IMG/VR virus record: IMGVR_UViG_3300035698_026847
Span: 1 to 64,000 of that record
Direction: 5' to 3' (one strand)
DNA length: 64,000 nucleotides
Source of the DNA: a virus
Both the position numbers and the translations under genes were made by a program. Positions 51,285 to 60,948 of the stretch are shown one piece after another; the first letter of the stretch is position 1, and the number at the start of each line of letters is the position of its first letter. The notes under the pieces are model-generated. The model was not told the DNA's origin. It was given only the letters and a program-made list of their open reading frames with translations, and did not search any database.

Positions 51285-52133
51285 ATGAGAGATCTTAAGA
51301 TGATATTAGAAGATATTATATATAAGAAGCCAGAAAGACGTAGACCCAAAGATACTCCGTTATGTGCCTATAGTCCAATTGATTGGTTTCATCTTTTTGC
51401 CGCTAAGTATCTATATCACACAGGAGAAAGATATAAGTTTACTAATTATAAGAATCAGATTTGGTATATATCAACTATATATGGAATTGTTGTTAATAAA
51501 TATAATTGGAGTGCTAGAGATTTTGAAAAATTTATAACAGATATCGCAATTAGATATACTCTTAAAAGGGGTAGAACTCCTAGTTTAAGAGTATTTGCGT
51601 TAAATAGTAAATCTCATGGTCTAATTAGGATGTTTGATGAGATATTAGTAAGAGAAAGAACACATGATTATTTTGAAAGAATTGTTTTTGTTAAGTTTTA
51701 CCCACTTAGGCCAAGTCAAAGAGATCTTGAATTATTTTTTAACAATATGCATAATGAAGGCATTTTATATAATTATGGAATAGTTAATTACCAGAGGTAT
51801 ATTCAGATAAAACACAAACTATCTTTATCTGAATCGATTAATAAAACTAAAGAAGATTTCCTTAAATATGCTTCCAAAATAAAGAGAGATATAAAAACAA
51901 GAGATAGATTTATTGTTGGAGTTTTCAAGAACTCGGTGTTATGGGAACCGTATACTACTCGTAAGCAGCGAGACATGTATGGCGAAGATAATCTAATTGT
52001 AAATTGGAGAAATGTTTTTAAGAAGATTATCGATCATTTTGATCTTCAAAAAGAAAAATGGTGGAAAGATAAATCATATACATATGAGATTATACAAATA
52101 AAAGCAGTGAATGATTTTTTCAAAACATTATGA
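51285..52133 (+). CDS. Hypothetical replication-operon protein
   Basis: 282 residues; no strong ribosome site (ATG 51300 is an alternative). Basic and rich in Tyr/Lys/Arg, with segments such as YSPIDWFHLFAAKYLYH and DFEKFITDIAIRYTLKRG. As first gene before a DnaC-like loader and DnaB it may be an initiator or loading partner, but no domain is recognised. Confidence 0.6.
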   Translation: MRDLKMILEDIIYKKPERRRPKDTPLCAYSPIDWFHLFAAKYLYHTGERYKFTNYKNQIWYISTIYGIVVNKYNWSARDFEKFITDIAIRYTLKRGRTPSLRVFALNSKSHGLIRMFDEILVRERTHDYFERIVFVKFYPLRPSQRDLELFFNNMHNEGILYNYGIVNYQRYIQIKHKLSLSESINKTKEDFLKYASKIKRDIKTRDRFIVGVFKNSVLWEPYTTRKQRDMYGEDNLIVNWRNVFKKIIDHFDLQKEKWWKDKSYTYEIIQIKAVNDFFKTL

Positions 52134-52145
52134 AGGATTTAATTT

Positions 52146-52997
52146 ATGTCAAAAGAACATATTGGATGTGAGGATTTACCAGACGATAGAATGAAAAATA
52201 TTCTTTCCGCACATATTGGTTTAGAAAATAGAATTAAAGAAAAACTTAAAAAAGAAAGTAATATTCCAAAGATTTATTGGAAATATAGTTGGAAAAGCTA
52301 TCAGCCTAAAAACAACATAAGAGAGACTGGAGATATTAATATTCCAGGAGTTGTTAAATCAAGATTGGAAGCGAAGAAGAAATGTTTACTTTTTGTTAGA
52401 GATATAATATCTTCATATAAAGAAAAAGACAATAAAGATGAAAAAAATTCATTATGTTTAATTGGTCATAGCGGATCTGGGAAGTCTGTTCTTGGAACTT
52501 TAATATTAAGGAACGTCATACATTTCCTTAAAGAATCTGTATTTTACGAGACATTTAACCAATTAGTAATAGACTGTAGGACGGCTAATTTCAAAGAACA
52601 TGCAGAAGAATTGTTTGATAAATATATTGAACCAGAATTTCTAATGATTGACGAAATAGAAAGGGGATATTATTTAGATGAGAAAATAAAAACATACATT
52701 TCTATTATCATTGGAAGAAGAGCTTCAGAATGTAGACCGACAATTTTAACGGCGAACATAGAGATATCAGAAGAACTTTCAAATATTTTAGGAGTTTCTA
52801 CATATAGGGTGTTGGAAAGAGGATCGGTATACTATAAACCTATTGAAATAGACACCCTAGTTAAACATAAAAGAATTGATTTAAAAAAATTAAAAAAAGA
52901 ATTAGAATCTGAAAAATATAATAGAAAATATTATATTTCACGAGAAGATTTTAGTGAAATGACAACAAGGTGTATAGAGGGGTATTTTCATGGGTAA
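52146..52997 (+). CDS. DnaC/IstB-like helicase loader ATPase
   Basis: 283 residues; AAGGA site. AAA+ ATPase: Walker A LIGHSGSGKSVLG (~105), Walker B FLMIDEIERG, sensor 1 TILTANIEIS and a YRVLERG arginine-finger motif, as in DnaC/DnaI. The next gene, overlapping by eight bases, is the replicative helicase it would load. N-terminal ~90 residues are variable, as usual for helicase-contact domains. Confidence 0.85.
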   Translation: MSKEHIGCEDLPDDRMKNILSAHIGLENRIKEKLKKESNIPKIYWKYSWKSYQPKNNIRETGDINIPGVVKSRLEAKKKCLLFVRDIISSYKEKDNKDEKNSLCLIGHSGSGKSVLGTLILRNVIHFLKESVFYETFNQLVIDCRTANFKEHAEELFDKYIEPEFLMIDEIERGYYLDEKIKTYISIIIGRRASECRPTILTANIEISEELSNILGVSTYRVLERGSVYYKPIEIDTLVKHKRIDLKKLKKELESEKYNRKYYISREDFSEMTTRCIEGYFHG

Positions 52998-54696
52998 GGA
53001 AAAACTAAGCGGAATTATAACTGAATATGAGAAAAATATTCTTCATTATGTTTTATCAGACATTAAACATCTTCAGTATGTGTTTGGCGAAAGAAAAATT
53101 AAGACATTATATTTTAAAGATCCAGATATTAAACTGCTTCTAGATATTGCAACTGATAATTTTCGTCAGCATCAAACAAAATTAGTAAGAGAAGAGTTGG
53201 AATTACATCTTGACGCCAAAAGAACGGCCAAAAGTATAGATAAAATTGAATATCAAAATCTACTTGGCGTGTTTGATGAAGTTACTGGTCCTGATTATGA
53301 TTTGAAAGATGAGCAATTTACGAGAGTCTTTAAGTCGTGGCTTGAAATTGAAGCGTCTCCGAGAGTAGAAACAATAATACAAAAAAACCTTCATCTCGTA
53401 AAGGAAAATAAAGGTCTTGAGTTTGTTAGAGTGATGAATGAGGCTTTTGAAAAAGATCTGGTTTATCCAGATAAATTTGCGTCTGTAATTTCATCTCTAG
53501 ATATAAAAAGAGATTCAAATAGACAAGTACAAGATTTTGAAGACAGAAGAGACCCAGAAAAAAGAAAGGAATTAATTGGTATTCCTACGGGGATTCCAAA
53601 GCTAGACAAAATATTTGCCGGTTTCGAAACAAAAGGAGGATCATTAACTTTAGTTGGTGGATTAGTTGGACATGGGAAATCGACCCTTATGCTTAATATT
53701 AGCAGAAATCAAGCAATGAAGCCAAGTATAGGGAAGAAGATTTTAACCGTAACATTAGAAATGCCAGATATCCAATGGGTTAGGAAATTTAATTGTATTG
53801 ATTTACAGATGAAATATTTAGACTTTCTTGTGGGAGATAGAAAATCAGTTTCAGAGACTCAGGCAGAACAATTTATACAGAAAATAAAAAATAGAAGTTC
53901 GTCAATGCCAGGAGAATATAAAGTTCTATTTATTCCGGCAAAGGCTTATTCGTGGGATCAGATCGTCAACGAAATAGATAAAAGATTCCCAGGATATAAT
54001 CCCGATATTATTTATATAGATCAGTTATCTTTGATTGGTTTTGGTAAATATTCAAAAGAGAGACCGGATTATGCGTTAGGATTAATAGTTAGAGATATGA
54101 GAGCATATGCTCAAATTAGAAAGATTGCTATCGTACTGGCCGTTCAGGCAAATAGAGCTTCAGTAATAAGATCGAAGAATGGAGAAAGAGAAATTGATAT
54201 TAATATTGAAAATGTAGAAGATTCAAATAAAGTTGGAGCTCATGCTGATAATTTTATAGCAATTCATCAAGAGGGAGATGAAAAAATATTTATTAAAATA
54301 GCAAAACAAAGAGAGGGAGCAAAAAAGGTAATTTCACTAAAAGCGAATCAAGATATGTGTTTGTTTTATGACGAGGGAGACCCCGATATGATATGTAAAT
54401 TACCAGAGATTGAGGGTGATGATAGCGATGACGATTCCGACGAAACGATTTTTGCTGAAGAAATTGAAGAAATTGGAGGAGTTGAAAAAAAGAAAACTCT
54501 AGATGATGTACTTAGAAATGTTAATTCGAAAAAAAATTCAAAATCTAATATCAAAAAAGTGGAATTAGACGATGTGTTTGACGAAGACACAAACTCTCTT
54601 TTCGAGCTTGATAATGAAGAAATTAATAATGTGCTAAAGGAAGATGTCGAAGAAAACAAGACTAAAACTAAAGATGCGATAATGGATCTGCTGTAA
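52990..54696 (+). CDS. dnaB: Replicative DNA helicase (DnaB-like)
   Basis: 568 residues; AGAGGGG site. N-terminal helical domain ~1-170, linker, then RecA-like motor: IPTGIPKLDKIFAGF, Walker A GLVGHGKSTLML, TVTLEMPD, Walker B DIIYIDQLSLIG, and AVQANRA (H3/sensor). Hexameric 5'-3' helicase at the fork. The acidic, Asp/Glu/Ser-rich C-terminal ~130 residues are an extension absent from most DnaB proteins, possibly for protein contacts. No intein, unlike many phage dnaB genes. Confidence 0.93.
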   Translation: MGKEKLSGIITEYEKNILHYVLSDIKHLQYVFGERKIKTLYFKDPDIKLLLDIATDNFRQHQTKLVREELELHLDAKRTAKSIDKIEYQNLLGVFDEVTGPDYDLKDEQFTRVFKSWLEIEASPRVETIIQKNLHLVKENKGLEFVRVMNEAFEKDLVYPDKFASVISSLDIKRDSNRQVQDFEDRRDPEKRKELIGIPTGIPKLDKIFAGFETKGGSLTLVGGLVGHGKSTLMLNISRNQAMKPSIGKKILTVTLEMPDIQWVRKFNCIDLQMKYLDFLVGDRKSVSETQAEQFIQKIKNRSSSMPGEYKVLFIPAKAYSWDQIVNEIDKRFPGYNPDIIYIDQLSLIGFGKYSKERPDYALGLIVRDMRAYAQIRKIAIVLAVQANRASVIRSKNGEREIDINIENVEDSNKVGAHADNFIAIHQEGDEKIFIKIAKQREGAKKVISLKANQDMCLFYDEGDPDMICKLPEIEGDDSDDDSDETIFAEEIEEIGGVEKKKTLDDVLRNVNSKKNSKSNIKKVELDDVFDEDTNSLFELDNEEINNVLKEDVEENKTKTKDAIMDLL

Positions 54697-55277
54697 TGGC
54701 TTCTGAAAACAAATTAATATATACGGATATATGCGAAGAAATCAAAGCAACCGTCAGTCTCCAGGACGAAATGGAGAAGCATGGAGTGACTTTATTGAGG
54801 TCGGGTAGGCGTTTGCGTTGTGTATGCCCATTTCATGACGATTCAGATCCGTCTATGTATATTAATATTGAAGATGATCCGGAATGGTTTTTCTGCTTTG
54901 GATGTGATAAAAACGGAACAGTAATAGATTTTATACAGTATTTTCAAGGAACGAATCTTACAGATACTATAAAATATTTTTGCGACAATTATGCATTTAA
55001 GAATTCAGTAAATGTTGTTAGCATAGAAGACCTACTTGCAAAAGATTTAAAAAAAAAGAAAATTAGGCATCTTGTTATTCCATTTGCAATGAAATCCTCT
55101 ATTTTGGTTAACTCTTTTCTAAAAGAGTCTTCTGATAAAAAAAGAGATCTAAAATCAATTAAACCTCTTTTGAAGGAAATTGATCGTGCCGTTGAGATGG
55201 AAGACAGAGTTTATTTGAAGTCTGCGTGTAGGGTTTTGGACAATGTTATAGAGGCCAAGAAAAAAAAGAGAAACTGA
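54696..55277 (+). CDS. DnaG-type primase zinc-binding domain, stand-alone
   Basis: 193 residues; start overlaps the dnaB stop (TAATG). CHC2 zinc domain: RRLRCVCPFHDDSDPSMYI then WFFCFGCDKNGTVIDFI. After ~95 residues homology ends; there is no TOPRIM catalytic domain. The C-terminal part is basic helical. Either the catalytic primase subunit is encoded elsewhere, or the protein guides host primase to template. Adjacent to DnaB, its normal partner. Confidence 0.85.
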   Translation: MASENKLIYTDICEEIKATVSLQDEMEKHGVTLLRSGRRLRCVCPFHDDSDPSMYINIEDDPEWFFCFGCDKNGTVIDFIQYFQGTNLTDTIKYFCDNYAFKNSVNVVSIEDLLAKDLKKKKIRHLVIPFAMKSSILVNSFLKESSDKKRDLKSIKPLLKEIDRAVEMEDRVYLKSACRVLDNVIEAKKKKRN

Positions 55278-55340
55278 AATAATTATCTAAAAGAATTTGG
55301 CATTTTCACGATAACTTATATAGAGAAGGGCGAACCATCC

Positions 55341-55856
55341 ATGAACACTATTAACGCAGAGAGCATGAATGGCATTTTGCAATATGTCGGTGGCGTTGAG
55401 GATTTTCATAAACAATATTCAACTGTTGATCAAACATTTTTATATCATTATGAATGCCTGGACTGTTCTCTTAAGTATGGGTTTCTAATTAATTTTATCG
55501 ATGAACATCAAGAGCAATGGAGTGTAAATGTTCCGCTGAGCTTACGAGCATATCTGAATGTAAAATTTTATTCTGATTTACATTCCATTCGAATATCAAC
55601 GATGCATAACTTTATGAATGTAATCTCAAACAGATATAAGGTAAGTTTTGTTTGTGCGATAATAAGAGACTTACATAATGAATATTTCGAGACTTATCTA
55701 ATAGTTGGAGATGGTAAGAAGTTTACGGCATTAGATATTAGTATTTCGGATATTTTATCGATAACTAACACTATATCTTTTCCGATATATATGAATAATA
55801 AAATAATAGAAAAAAGAAAAATAAACAAAAAAACTGTAATGGGATACCTAGAATAG
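55341..55856 (+). CDS. Hypothetical protein
   Basis: 171 residues; GAAGGGCG site, TAG stop. Mixed alpha/beta, with a central CLDCSLKYGFLINFIDE and C-terminal basic end. No domain recognised. Separated by 63 bases from the primase gene, where TTGGCA and TATATA suggest a weak promoter with short spacing. Confidence 0.65.
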   Translation: MNTINAESMNGILQYVGGVEDFHKQYSTVDQTFLYHYECLDCSLKYGFLINFIDEHQEQWSVNVPLSLRAYLNVKFYSDLHSIRISTMHNFMNVISNRYKVSFVCAIIRDLHNEYFETYLIVGDGKKFTALDISISDILSITNTISFPIYMNNKIIEKRKINKKTVMGYLE

Positions 55857-55866
55857 GATTATTATA

Positions 55867-56559
55867 ATGACTGAAAAAAATAAGATCTCTCAAGAAGATG
55901 AAGAAGTTGTTTTTCAGGTTGAAGATGTTGATAATGATCTTAGTGAGGAAATTCTAAAAGTACTTGGAATTGAATCTCCGGCAATTCAGGATACCTCTCT
56001 TGAATATTTACGGAGAATTACAAATAGAAAGATTTATTTATTTGGGGACGTAACTACAGATTCTATTCTAAATGTAATATACCAAATACATATATTGGAA
56101 CAAATTGATCCAAACAAAGATATTGAACTGATAATAAACAGTTGTGGTGGAGATGTTATTGATTGTTTAGCTTTAATTGACGTTATGAATATATCATCAT
56201 GCGATTTCCACATTTCTGTTTTAGGTTTAGCCGCAAGTGCTGCGTGTTTAATTGCGTCCAACGGTACAAAAGGGAAAAGGAATGCCGGACCAAATTCAGA
56301 GTTTATGTTTCATGAGATAACGGGAACAATTCCGGCAATGAAAACAAGTGAAGTGACATATTATAAACAAGAGGCAGTTAGAGTACAGAAAAAATTTAAT
56401 GCAATTTTTGCAAAAAACACTGGAAGAACAGTAAAGGAAATAGAAAAAGTCTTTTATCGTGGAGATAAGGATGTGTATATGACGGCTAATGAGTCTAGGA
56501 AATTTGGCATAGTTGACCATGTGTATAGCAACAGAAGAGCTAGAAGAGAGAAAAAATAA
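55867..56559 (+). CDS. clpP: ClpP-type serine protease
   Basis: 230 residues; AGGA site. ClpP/crotonase fold: RKIYLFGDVTTDSI, INSCGGDVIDCLALIDVM, catalytic Ser in GLAASAACLIAS, His in FMFHEITG and Asp in RGDKDVYMTANES, giving a full triad. An N-terminal acidic extension of ~35 residues. Not beside capsid genes, so less likely a prohead protease; pairs naturally with the ClpA encoded at 37.4 kb. Confidence 0.9.
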   Translation: MTEKNKISQEDEEVVFQVEDVDNDLSEEILKVLGIESPAIQDTSLEYLRRITNRKIYLFGDVTTDSILNVIYQIHILEQIDPNKDIELIINSCGGDVIDCLALIDVMNISSCDFHISVLGLAASAACLIASNGTKGKRNAGPNSEFMFHEITGTIPAMKTSEVTYYKQEAVRVQKKFNAIFAKNTGRTVKEIEKVFYRGDKDVYMTANESRKFGIVDHVYSNRRARREKK

Positions 56560-56570
56560 AGGAGTAAATT

Positions 56571-59500
56571 ATGACTGTTGAATTCGTTCATCTACATTGT
56601 CATACAGATTATTCGCTGTATGACGGATTTATGTCGCCTGAAAATCTTGTTAAGCGAGTATCTGCCTTAGAGCAGTCTGCCGTAGCAATTACAGAGCATG
56701 GCAAGGCTGCTGGGTTTATTAAGTTCCAGGATGCATGTAAGGAAAACAATGTAAAGCCTATTTTTGGTTGTGAGCTTTATATGTCTCACGATCTTGATAT
56801 AAAGAAAACAAAGCGTTATCATATACTTATTCTTGCCAAGGATAATGAAGGATTAAAAAATATTTATAGACTTTCTGCGGAGGGACATAAAAATTCAGCA
56901 TATGGCTTCCCGAGGGTTAATTTTGATATATTAAAAGATCATAAAGAAGGGCTTATTATTCTTTCTGCCTGTATCGGAGGAGAAATACCACAACTGCTTT
57001 TGGCAGATAAAGAGGACGAGGCAACGAAAGTTGCTCAGCAATATAAGGATGTTTGGGGAGATGACTTTTATCTAGAAATTGATTGGCATGGGCTTCCTGA
57101 TCAAAAGAGAGTAATTCCAGGAATTAGGAGAATTGCAAAAGATCTTGATATAAAAACGGTAGTGACTAACGATTGTCATTACATAAGCAAGCGTGATGCA
57201 AAGTATCAACAGTTTAAGAAGTCCATTTTACAAGGAAGACCTATACCGGATAGCGATTTAGATGTTGAAGAATATTATGTAAAATCATATGAAGAGATGG
57301 CTGGACTTTTCCCTGGCAAAAAAGCTTGGTTGAAGGCTATGCATAACACGGTTGAGATTGCAAACAAATGTAACGCTGAAATTGTTTTTGGAGAGGCCAA
57401 TCTGCCAAAGTTCATTTTCGAAGAAACCGATGAATATAAAGAATTTAGAGATTCTCAGTTTGGCAAAAACGAAGAACAGATGTATTTGAAGTTTAAGGCG
57501 TTGGAAGGTCTCAAGTGGAGAGGGCTGGACCAGGACAATAAGTATAGAGATAGACTGGAAGAGGAACTTGAGACGATTCGTTTTACGGGATTTGATCGTT
57601 ATTTCCTAATTGTTGCTGAATATTGCGAGTGGGCCAGGAATGAGAATCTTCGTCTCGGTGCGGGACGCGGCTCGGGTGTAGGTAGCCTTGTGTTATACTG
57701 CCTTGGAGTTACTGGAATTGACCCAATTAAATATAAACTTGGAATGGATAGATTTCTTTATTCAGAGGCAGAATATCGGGTTGGAATTGGAGATTTTTTC
57801 CAAGATCAAGAAAATCCTGTTTGGGAATCACAAGGAAAAGGAAGCCGAACAAGAGAGAGGACCGAAGAGGAGAAGATGAGTGGTAAAAAAATTCTGGACG
57901 CTTGTAAGAAAAGAATAGAAAAATTAGGACTGTCAGAAAAAGAGACAAAAAGAATAAAAGATGAACTTAAATTCATTTTATTCAAACCTACTCTTGTTGA
58001 TGATATTGTTGATATAGTAAAATATAAAAAAGAATCTGGTAAGATTGGAGACGTAAACAAAGTAAACTCTTCCCTGTTTAATGTCCTTGGAATAACATCT
58101 AAAGAGGCAGATGTTTTAAAAGATTTTCATTTTGAATTTATCGTAGATAAACAACAGAGTCGTATCAGTCCTCCTGATATTGATATTGATTTTGAACACA
58201 GAGAGAGAATCCTTCAGCATTTATGTGAAATATATGGGGAAGATCAGGTTGCTTTAATTGGCACGGTGAATAAATTTAAACCAAAAGCTGCTATTCAGTT
58301 CGCTGCAAAAGCTACAAACATTGTAAACACTCAATATACAGATGAAAAAAGGTTTAGTTCAGAAAACGATCAAGAAGCAAAGCGTATTTCTAAAATAATG
58401 TTAAACCTCCCAATAACGCTCTCTCAGTGGACTGGAGAAGATCCAGATTTTTCCCCAACAAACAAACGAGTACGAGAGGCGATGGATGCCATTAAGGTTG
58501 AGAAGAGGAAATATCCACTTGCCTTCGATGTGGCTTCTCGACTTGAAGGAAAAATCAAAGCTTACGGCACTCATGCCGCAGGAGTTGTAATATCTTCAAG
58601 ACCAATTACGGAAGATATACCGCCTCATGTTGCCAAGGTACAGAGGGATAATTTGATTGATTCTGGCTTAAGTTGGGATGACCATGATTTGATCAAAAAA
58701 CAAAAAACACATGATTTAATGACGACGCAGTTCGATATGGATGAAGTTGAAAGACTTGGTCTACTTAAGTTTGATTTCCTGCAATTAAACACTTTAAGGC
58801 AGATATCTTTAACATTGGATCTCATTAAGGCTGTAGGTAAAGAGGTAGATTTTGATATCGATGGTCTTGAGACTGATGATAAAGAAGTTTTCAAAACAAT
58901 TAATGATATGAAACTTGAGGGTTTGTTTCAGATCTCGGGAGATGCTTTTAGAGGAAAAGATTGGCATAAAAACGATAAAGAAACCGGAGAGAAGGCTTAT
59001 AAAAAAAACAAGAAAGGAGAATATATATTAGACGAAAACGGGAAAAAGGTTGCTGATATTTGGCATCAGAAAGGCGTGATGGAGATTATTGGTTGCTCTA
59101 ATTTCGATGATATTGTTGCTCCAAACGCCCTTGGTCGTCCAGGCCCACTTGCCTGCAACATGCCTAAGGCATATGCTGAGGGGAAAAAGAATCCTGATAG
59201 GATTGAATATCCACATGAGAAACTGAAAGATATACTTGAGCCAACATACGGAACTTTATGTTTTCAGGAACAGCTTATAAAGATGGCTCAGATTCTTGCC
59301 GGGTTTACGTTCTCTGAGGCAGACGGTCTAAGGAAGGCGTGTGCAAAAAAGAAAATCGAAATGCTTGCCCCTATTGAGCCGAAGTTTAGGGCTGGATGTA
59401 AGAAAAATGGGGTAGATGAAGATATTGTTGATTTAATGTGGGGCATAGCTATAGAATTCGGCGAATATGCTTTTAATCTTTCACATTGTTTATCTGAAAA

Positions 59501-59777
59501 TTCCCTATTGTTCGATAAGGAAAAAAACGAATTTATCGAAGTGAAAGATATTTATGGTGGATGTATTTTAGACTCTTATCTTGATGGAAATTTAGTAGAA
59601 GATGAAGTTGATGAGTTGATATATGCTGGGGTCCAGGATGTTTATGAGGTGGAATTGTCAAGTGGACAAAAAACAGAATGTACATTGGAACATAAATTTT
59701 TATGTTCTGATGAAAAATATAGAACAGTTAGTGAGATAATAGAAGGTGATTTTGAAATTTTATACGAAGTCTCATAG
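56571..59777 (+). CDS. dnaE: DNA polymerase III alpha, N-terminal part fused to split N-intein
   Basis: 1068 residues: 972 of polymerase plus a 96-residue N-intein; AAAGGAG site. PHP domain (HLHCHTDYSLYDG, AITEHG, NDCHYI) with metal ligands kept, so possible proofreading. Palm: GRGSGVGSLVLYCLG, GMDRFL, then after an unusual ~138-residue insertion the catalytic pair PDIDIDFEHR (~535). Later YGTHAAGVVIS and GRPGPL. Ends at EYAFNLSH, where family members continue with STAYGY; that continuation is encoded at 61052. Protein splicing must join the two chains for an active polymerase. Confidence 0.94.
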   Translation: MTVEFVHLHCHTDYSLYDGFMSPENLVKRVSALEQSAVAITEHGKAAGFIKFQDACKENNVKPIFGCELYMSHDLDIKKTKRYHILILAKDNEGLKNIYRLSAEGHKNSAYGFPRVNFDILKDHKEGLIILSACIGGEIPQLLLADKEDEATKVAQQYKDVWGDDFYLEIDWHGLPDQKRVIPGIRRIAKDLDIKTVVTNDCHYISKRDAKYQQFKKSILQGRPIPDSDLDVEEYYVKSYEEMAGLFPGKKAWLKAMHNTVEIANKCNAEIVFGEANLPKFIFEETDEYKEFRDSQFGKNEEQMYLKFKALEGLKWRGLDQDNKYRDRLEEELETIRFTGFDRYFLIVAEYCEWARNENLRLGAGRGSGVGSLVLYCLGVTGIDPIKYKLGMDRFLYSEAEYRVGIGDFFQDQENPVWESQGKGSRTRERTEEEKMSGKKILDACKKRIEKLGLSEKETKRIKDELKFILFKPTLVDDIVDIVKYKKESGKIGDVNKVNSSLFNVLGITSKEADVLKDFHFEFIVDKQQSRISPPDIDIDFEHRERILQHLCEIYGEDQVALIGTVNKFKPKAAIQFAAKATNIVNTQYTDEKRFSSENDQEAKRISKIMLNLPITLSQWTGEDPDFSPTNKRVREAMDAIKVEKRKYPLAFDVASRLEGKIKAYGTHAAGVVISSRPITEDIPPHVAKVQRDNLIDSGLSWDDHDLIKKQKTHDLMTTQFDMDEVERLGLLKFDFLQLNTLRQISLTLDLIKAVGKEVDFDIDGLETDDKEVFKTINDMKLEGLFQISGDAFRGKDWHKNDKETGEKAYKKNKKGEYILDENGKKVADIWHQKGVMEIIGCSNFDDIVAPNALGRPGPLACNMPKAYAEGKKNPDRIEYPHEKLKDILEPTYGTLCFQEQLIKMAQILAGFTFSEADGLRKACAKKKIEMLAPIEPKFRAGCKKNGVDEDIVDLMWGIAIEFGEYAFNLSHCLSENSLLFDKEKNEFIEVKDIYGGCILDSYLDGNLVEDEVDELIYAGVQDVYEVELSSGQKTECTLEHKFLCSDEKYRTVSEIIEGDFEILYEVS
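59487..59774 (+). mobile_element. Split intein, N-terminal fragment
   Basis: 96 residues starting CLSENSLLFD. Block A with Cys1, block B CTLEHKFLCSDEKY (TxxH-type), then SEIIEGDFEIL and a stop. Matches the size and layout of N-fragments of DnaE split inteins. The C-fragment is at 60920-61051. Confidence 0.9.
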
Positions 59778-59805
59778 AGTATGTTTCGATAAGGAGATTC
59801 GTGTA

Positions 59806-60948
59806 ATGACCAAGGAAAGGATAGCTCCAAACAGAGTTGAAGTATCTATAGAAAATTATAGAATAATAAGAAAATTATATTTTCAAAGTAATTCTCTTGA
59901 GAAAATACATAAAAAAACAAAATTTACAGTTAGAGTGCTGCAGAGAGTTAGGAATGAAAATAAATTAATAGAAAAAAGAGAAAGATATTATAGATTTTTA
60001 TGTTATTTATCCTTTTCTACAGAAACTAGATTAGAAAATATATGTAAAAAAACAGGAGTTAGATACACATCTTTAATTAAGTTTAGGAAAAGAAAATGCA
60101 TAAGGACTAGGAAAAAATTACATCCAAAAAACAAGAGAATGACCGATAAGTTAGAGAATAAGATAATAAATGATTATAATAACGGATTGGTATCTCGTGA
60201 AATAGCTTTGAAATATGGGTTTAAAACGGGAAAAACTGTTTTGGATGTTCTAGAAGATAAAGATATCAAAAGAAGAGAATCTAAGAAAATAACATTTTAT
60301 AATGTTGAGTATTTTGATAAAATAAATTCAAATGAAAAGGCTTATATTTTAGGATTGCTTTTGACGGATGGTTATGTTTTGAAAAATTATGACGGGATTG
60401 CAATTCAGCTTATAATTGATGATAAGTATATTCTTGAGAAAATTGCTAATGAATTAGGTAAATCCGCAACAGTCATAGATATAGACTGTTCAGTTAGAAG
60501 GAAGAAGAGTAAATATAACATCAAAGACGCGGCTAGGATGTCATGTCACTCTAAGGAAATATCAATGAGTTTAAGGAAGTTCGGAGTCGTTAGAAACAAA
60601 ACATTAATTTTAAAATGTCCTATTATATATAAAAAGTATTTATCCCATTTTTTTAGAGGACTGATTGATGGCGATGGATGTATTGGGAAAAATAAAGATG
60701 GGTATTTGTGGGTGAACTTAGTGAGTGCATCAAAAGATTTCGTTGAGGGCGTTATTGAACTACCTTCTGGATTTAAATTTAGTTTAACAGAAAGGAAACC
60801 GGAAAATGAAAAGCATAATTTAATTTATAAAATGAGTGTTCTTGGAGGGCAGATCGAGAGGATTCGTTTTTTGAGATGGATGTATAAAAATAATGATGGA
60901 TGGTTTTTAAGGAGAAAATATGAAAAAGTGCAAAGTTTTATCAACTAA
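59806..60948 (+). CDS. Free-standing LAGLIDADG endonuclease between the dnaE halves
   Basis: 380 residues from ATG 59806 with AAGGAG nine bases upstream (the frame is open further back, into the N-intein end). N-terminal half has helix-turn-helix-like units (LEKIHKKTKFTVRVLQRV, ENICKKTGVRYTSLIKF, SREIALKYGF). Endonuclease motifs YILGLLLTDGYV and FFRGLIDGDGCIG. Overlaps the C-part of dnaE by 29 bases. This is the arrangement expected of a fractured gene: the endonuclease that lay within an intein is now its own gene, leaving a split intein. Confidence 0.9.
   Translation: MTKERIAPNRVEVSIENYRIIRKLYFQSNSLEKIHKKTKFTVRVLQRVRNENKLIEKRERYYRFLCYLSFSTETRLENICKKTGVRYTSLIKFRKRKCIRTRKKLHPKNKRMTDKLENKIINDYNNGLVSREIALKYGFKTGKTVLDVLEDKDIKRRESKKITFYNVEYFDKINSNEKAYILGLLLTDGYVLKNYDGIAIQLIIDDKYILEKIANELGKSATVIDIDCSVRRKKSKYNIKDAARMSCHSKEISMSLRKFGVVRNKTLILKCPIIYKKYLSHFFRGLIDGDGCIGKNKDGYLWVNLVSASKDFVEGVIELPSGFKFSLTERKPENEKHNLIYKMSVLGGQIERIRFLRWMYKNNDGWFLRRKYEKVQSFIN

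Noticed and set aside
55341-55856. Stop-codon reassignment as in some gut megaphages
   Set aside because: TAG, TGA and TAA all end genes at sensible places, and no gene runs through an internal stop.
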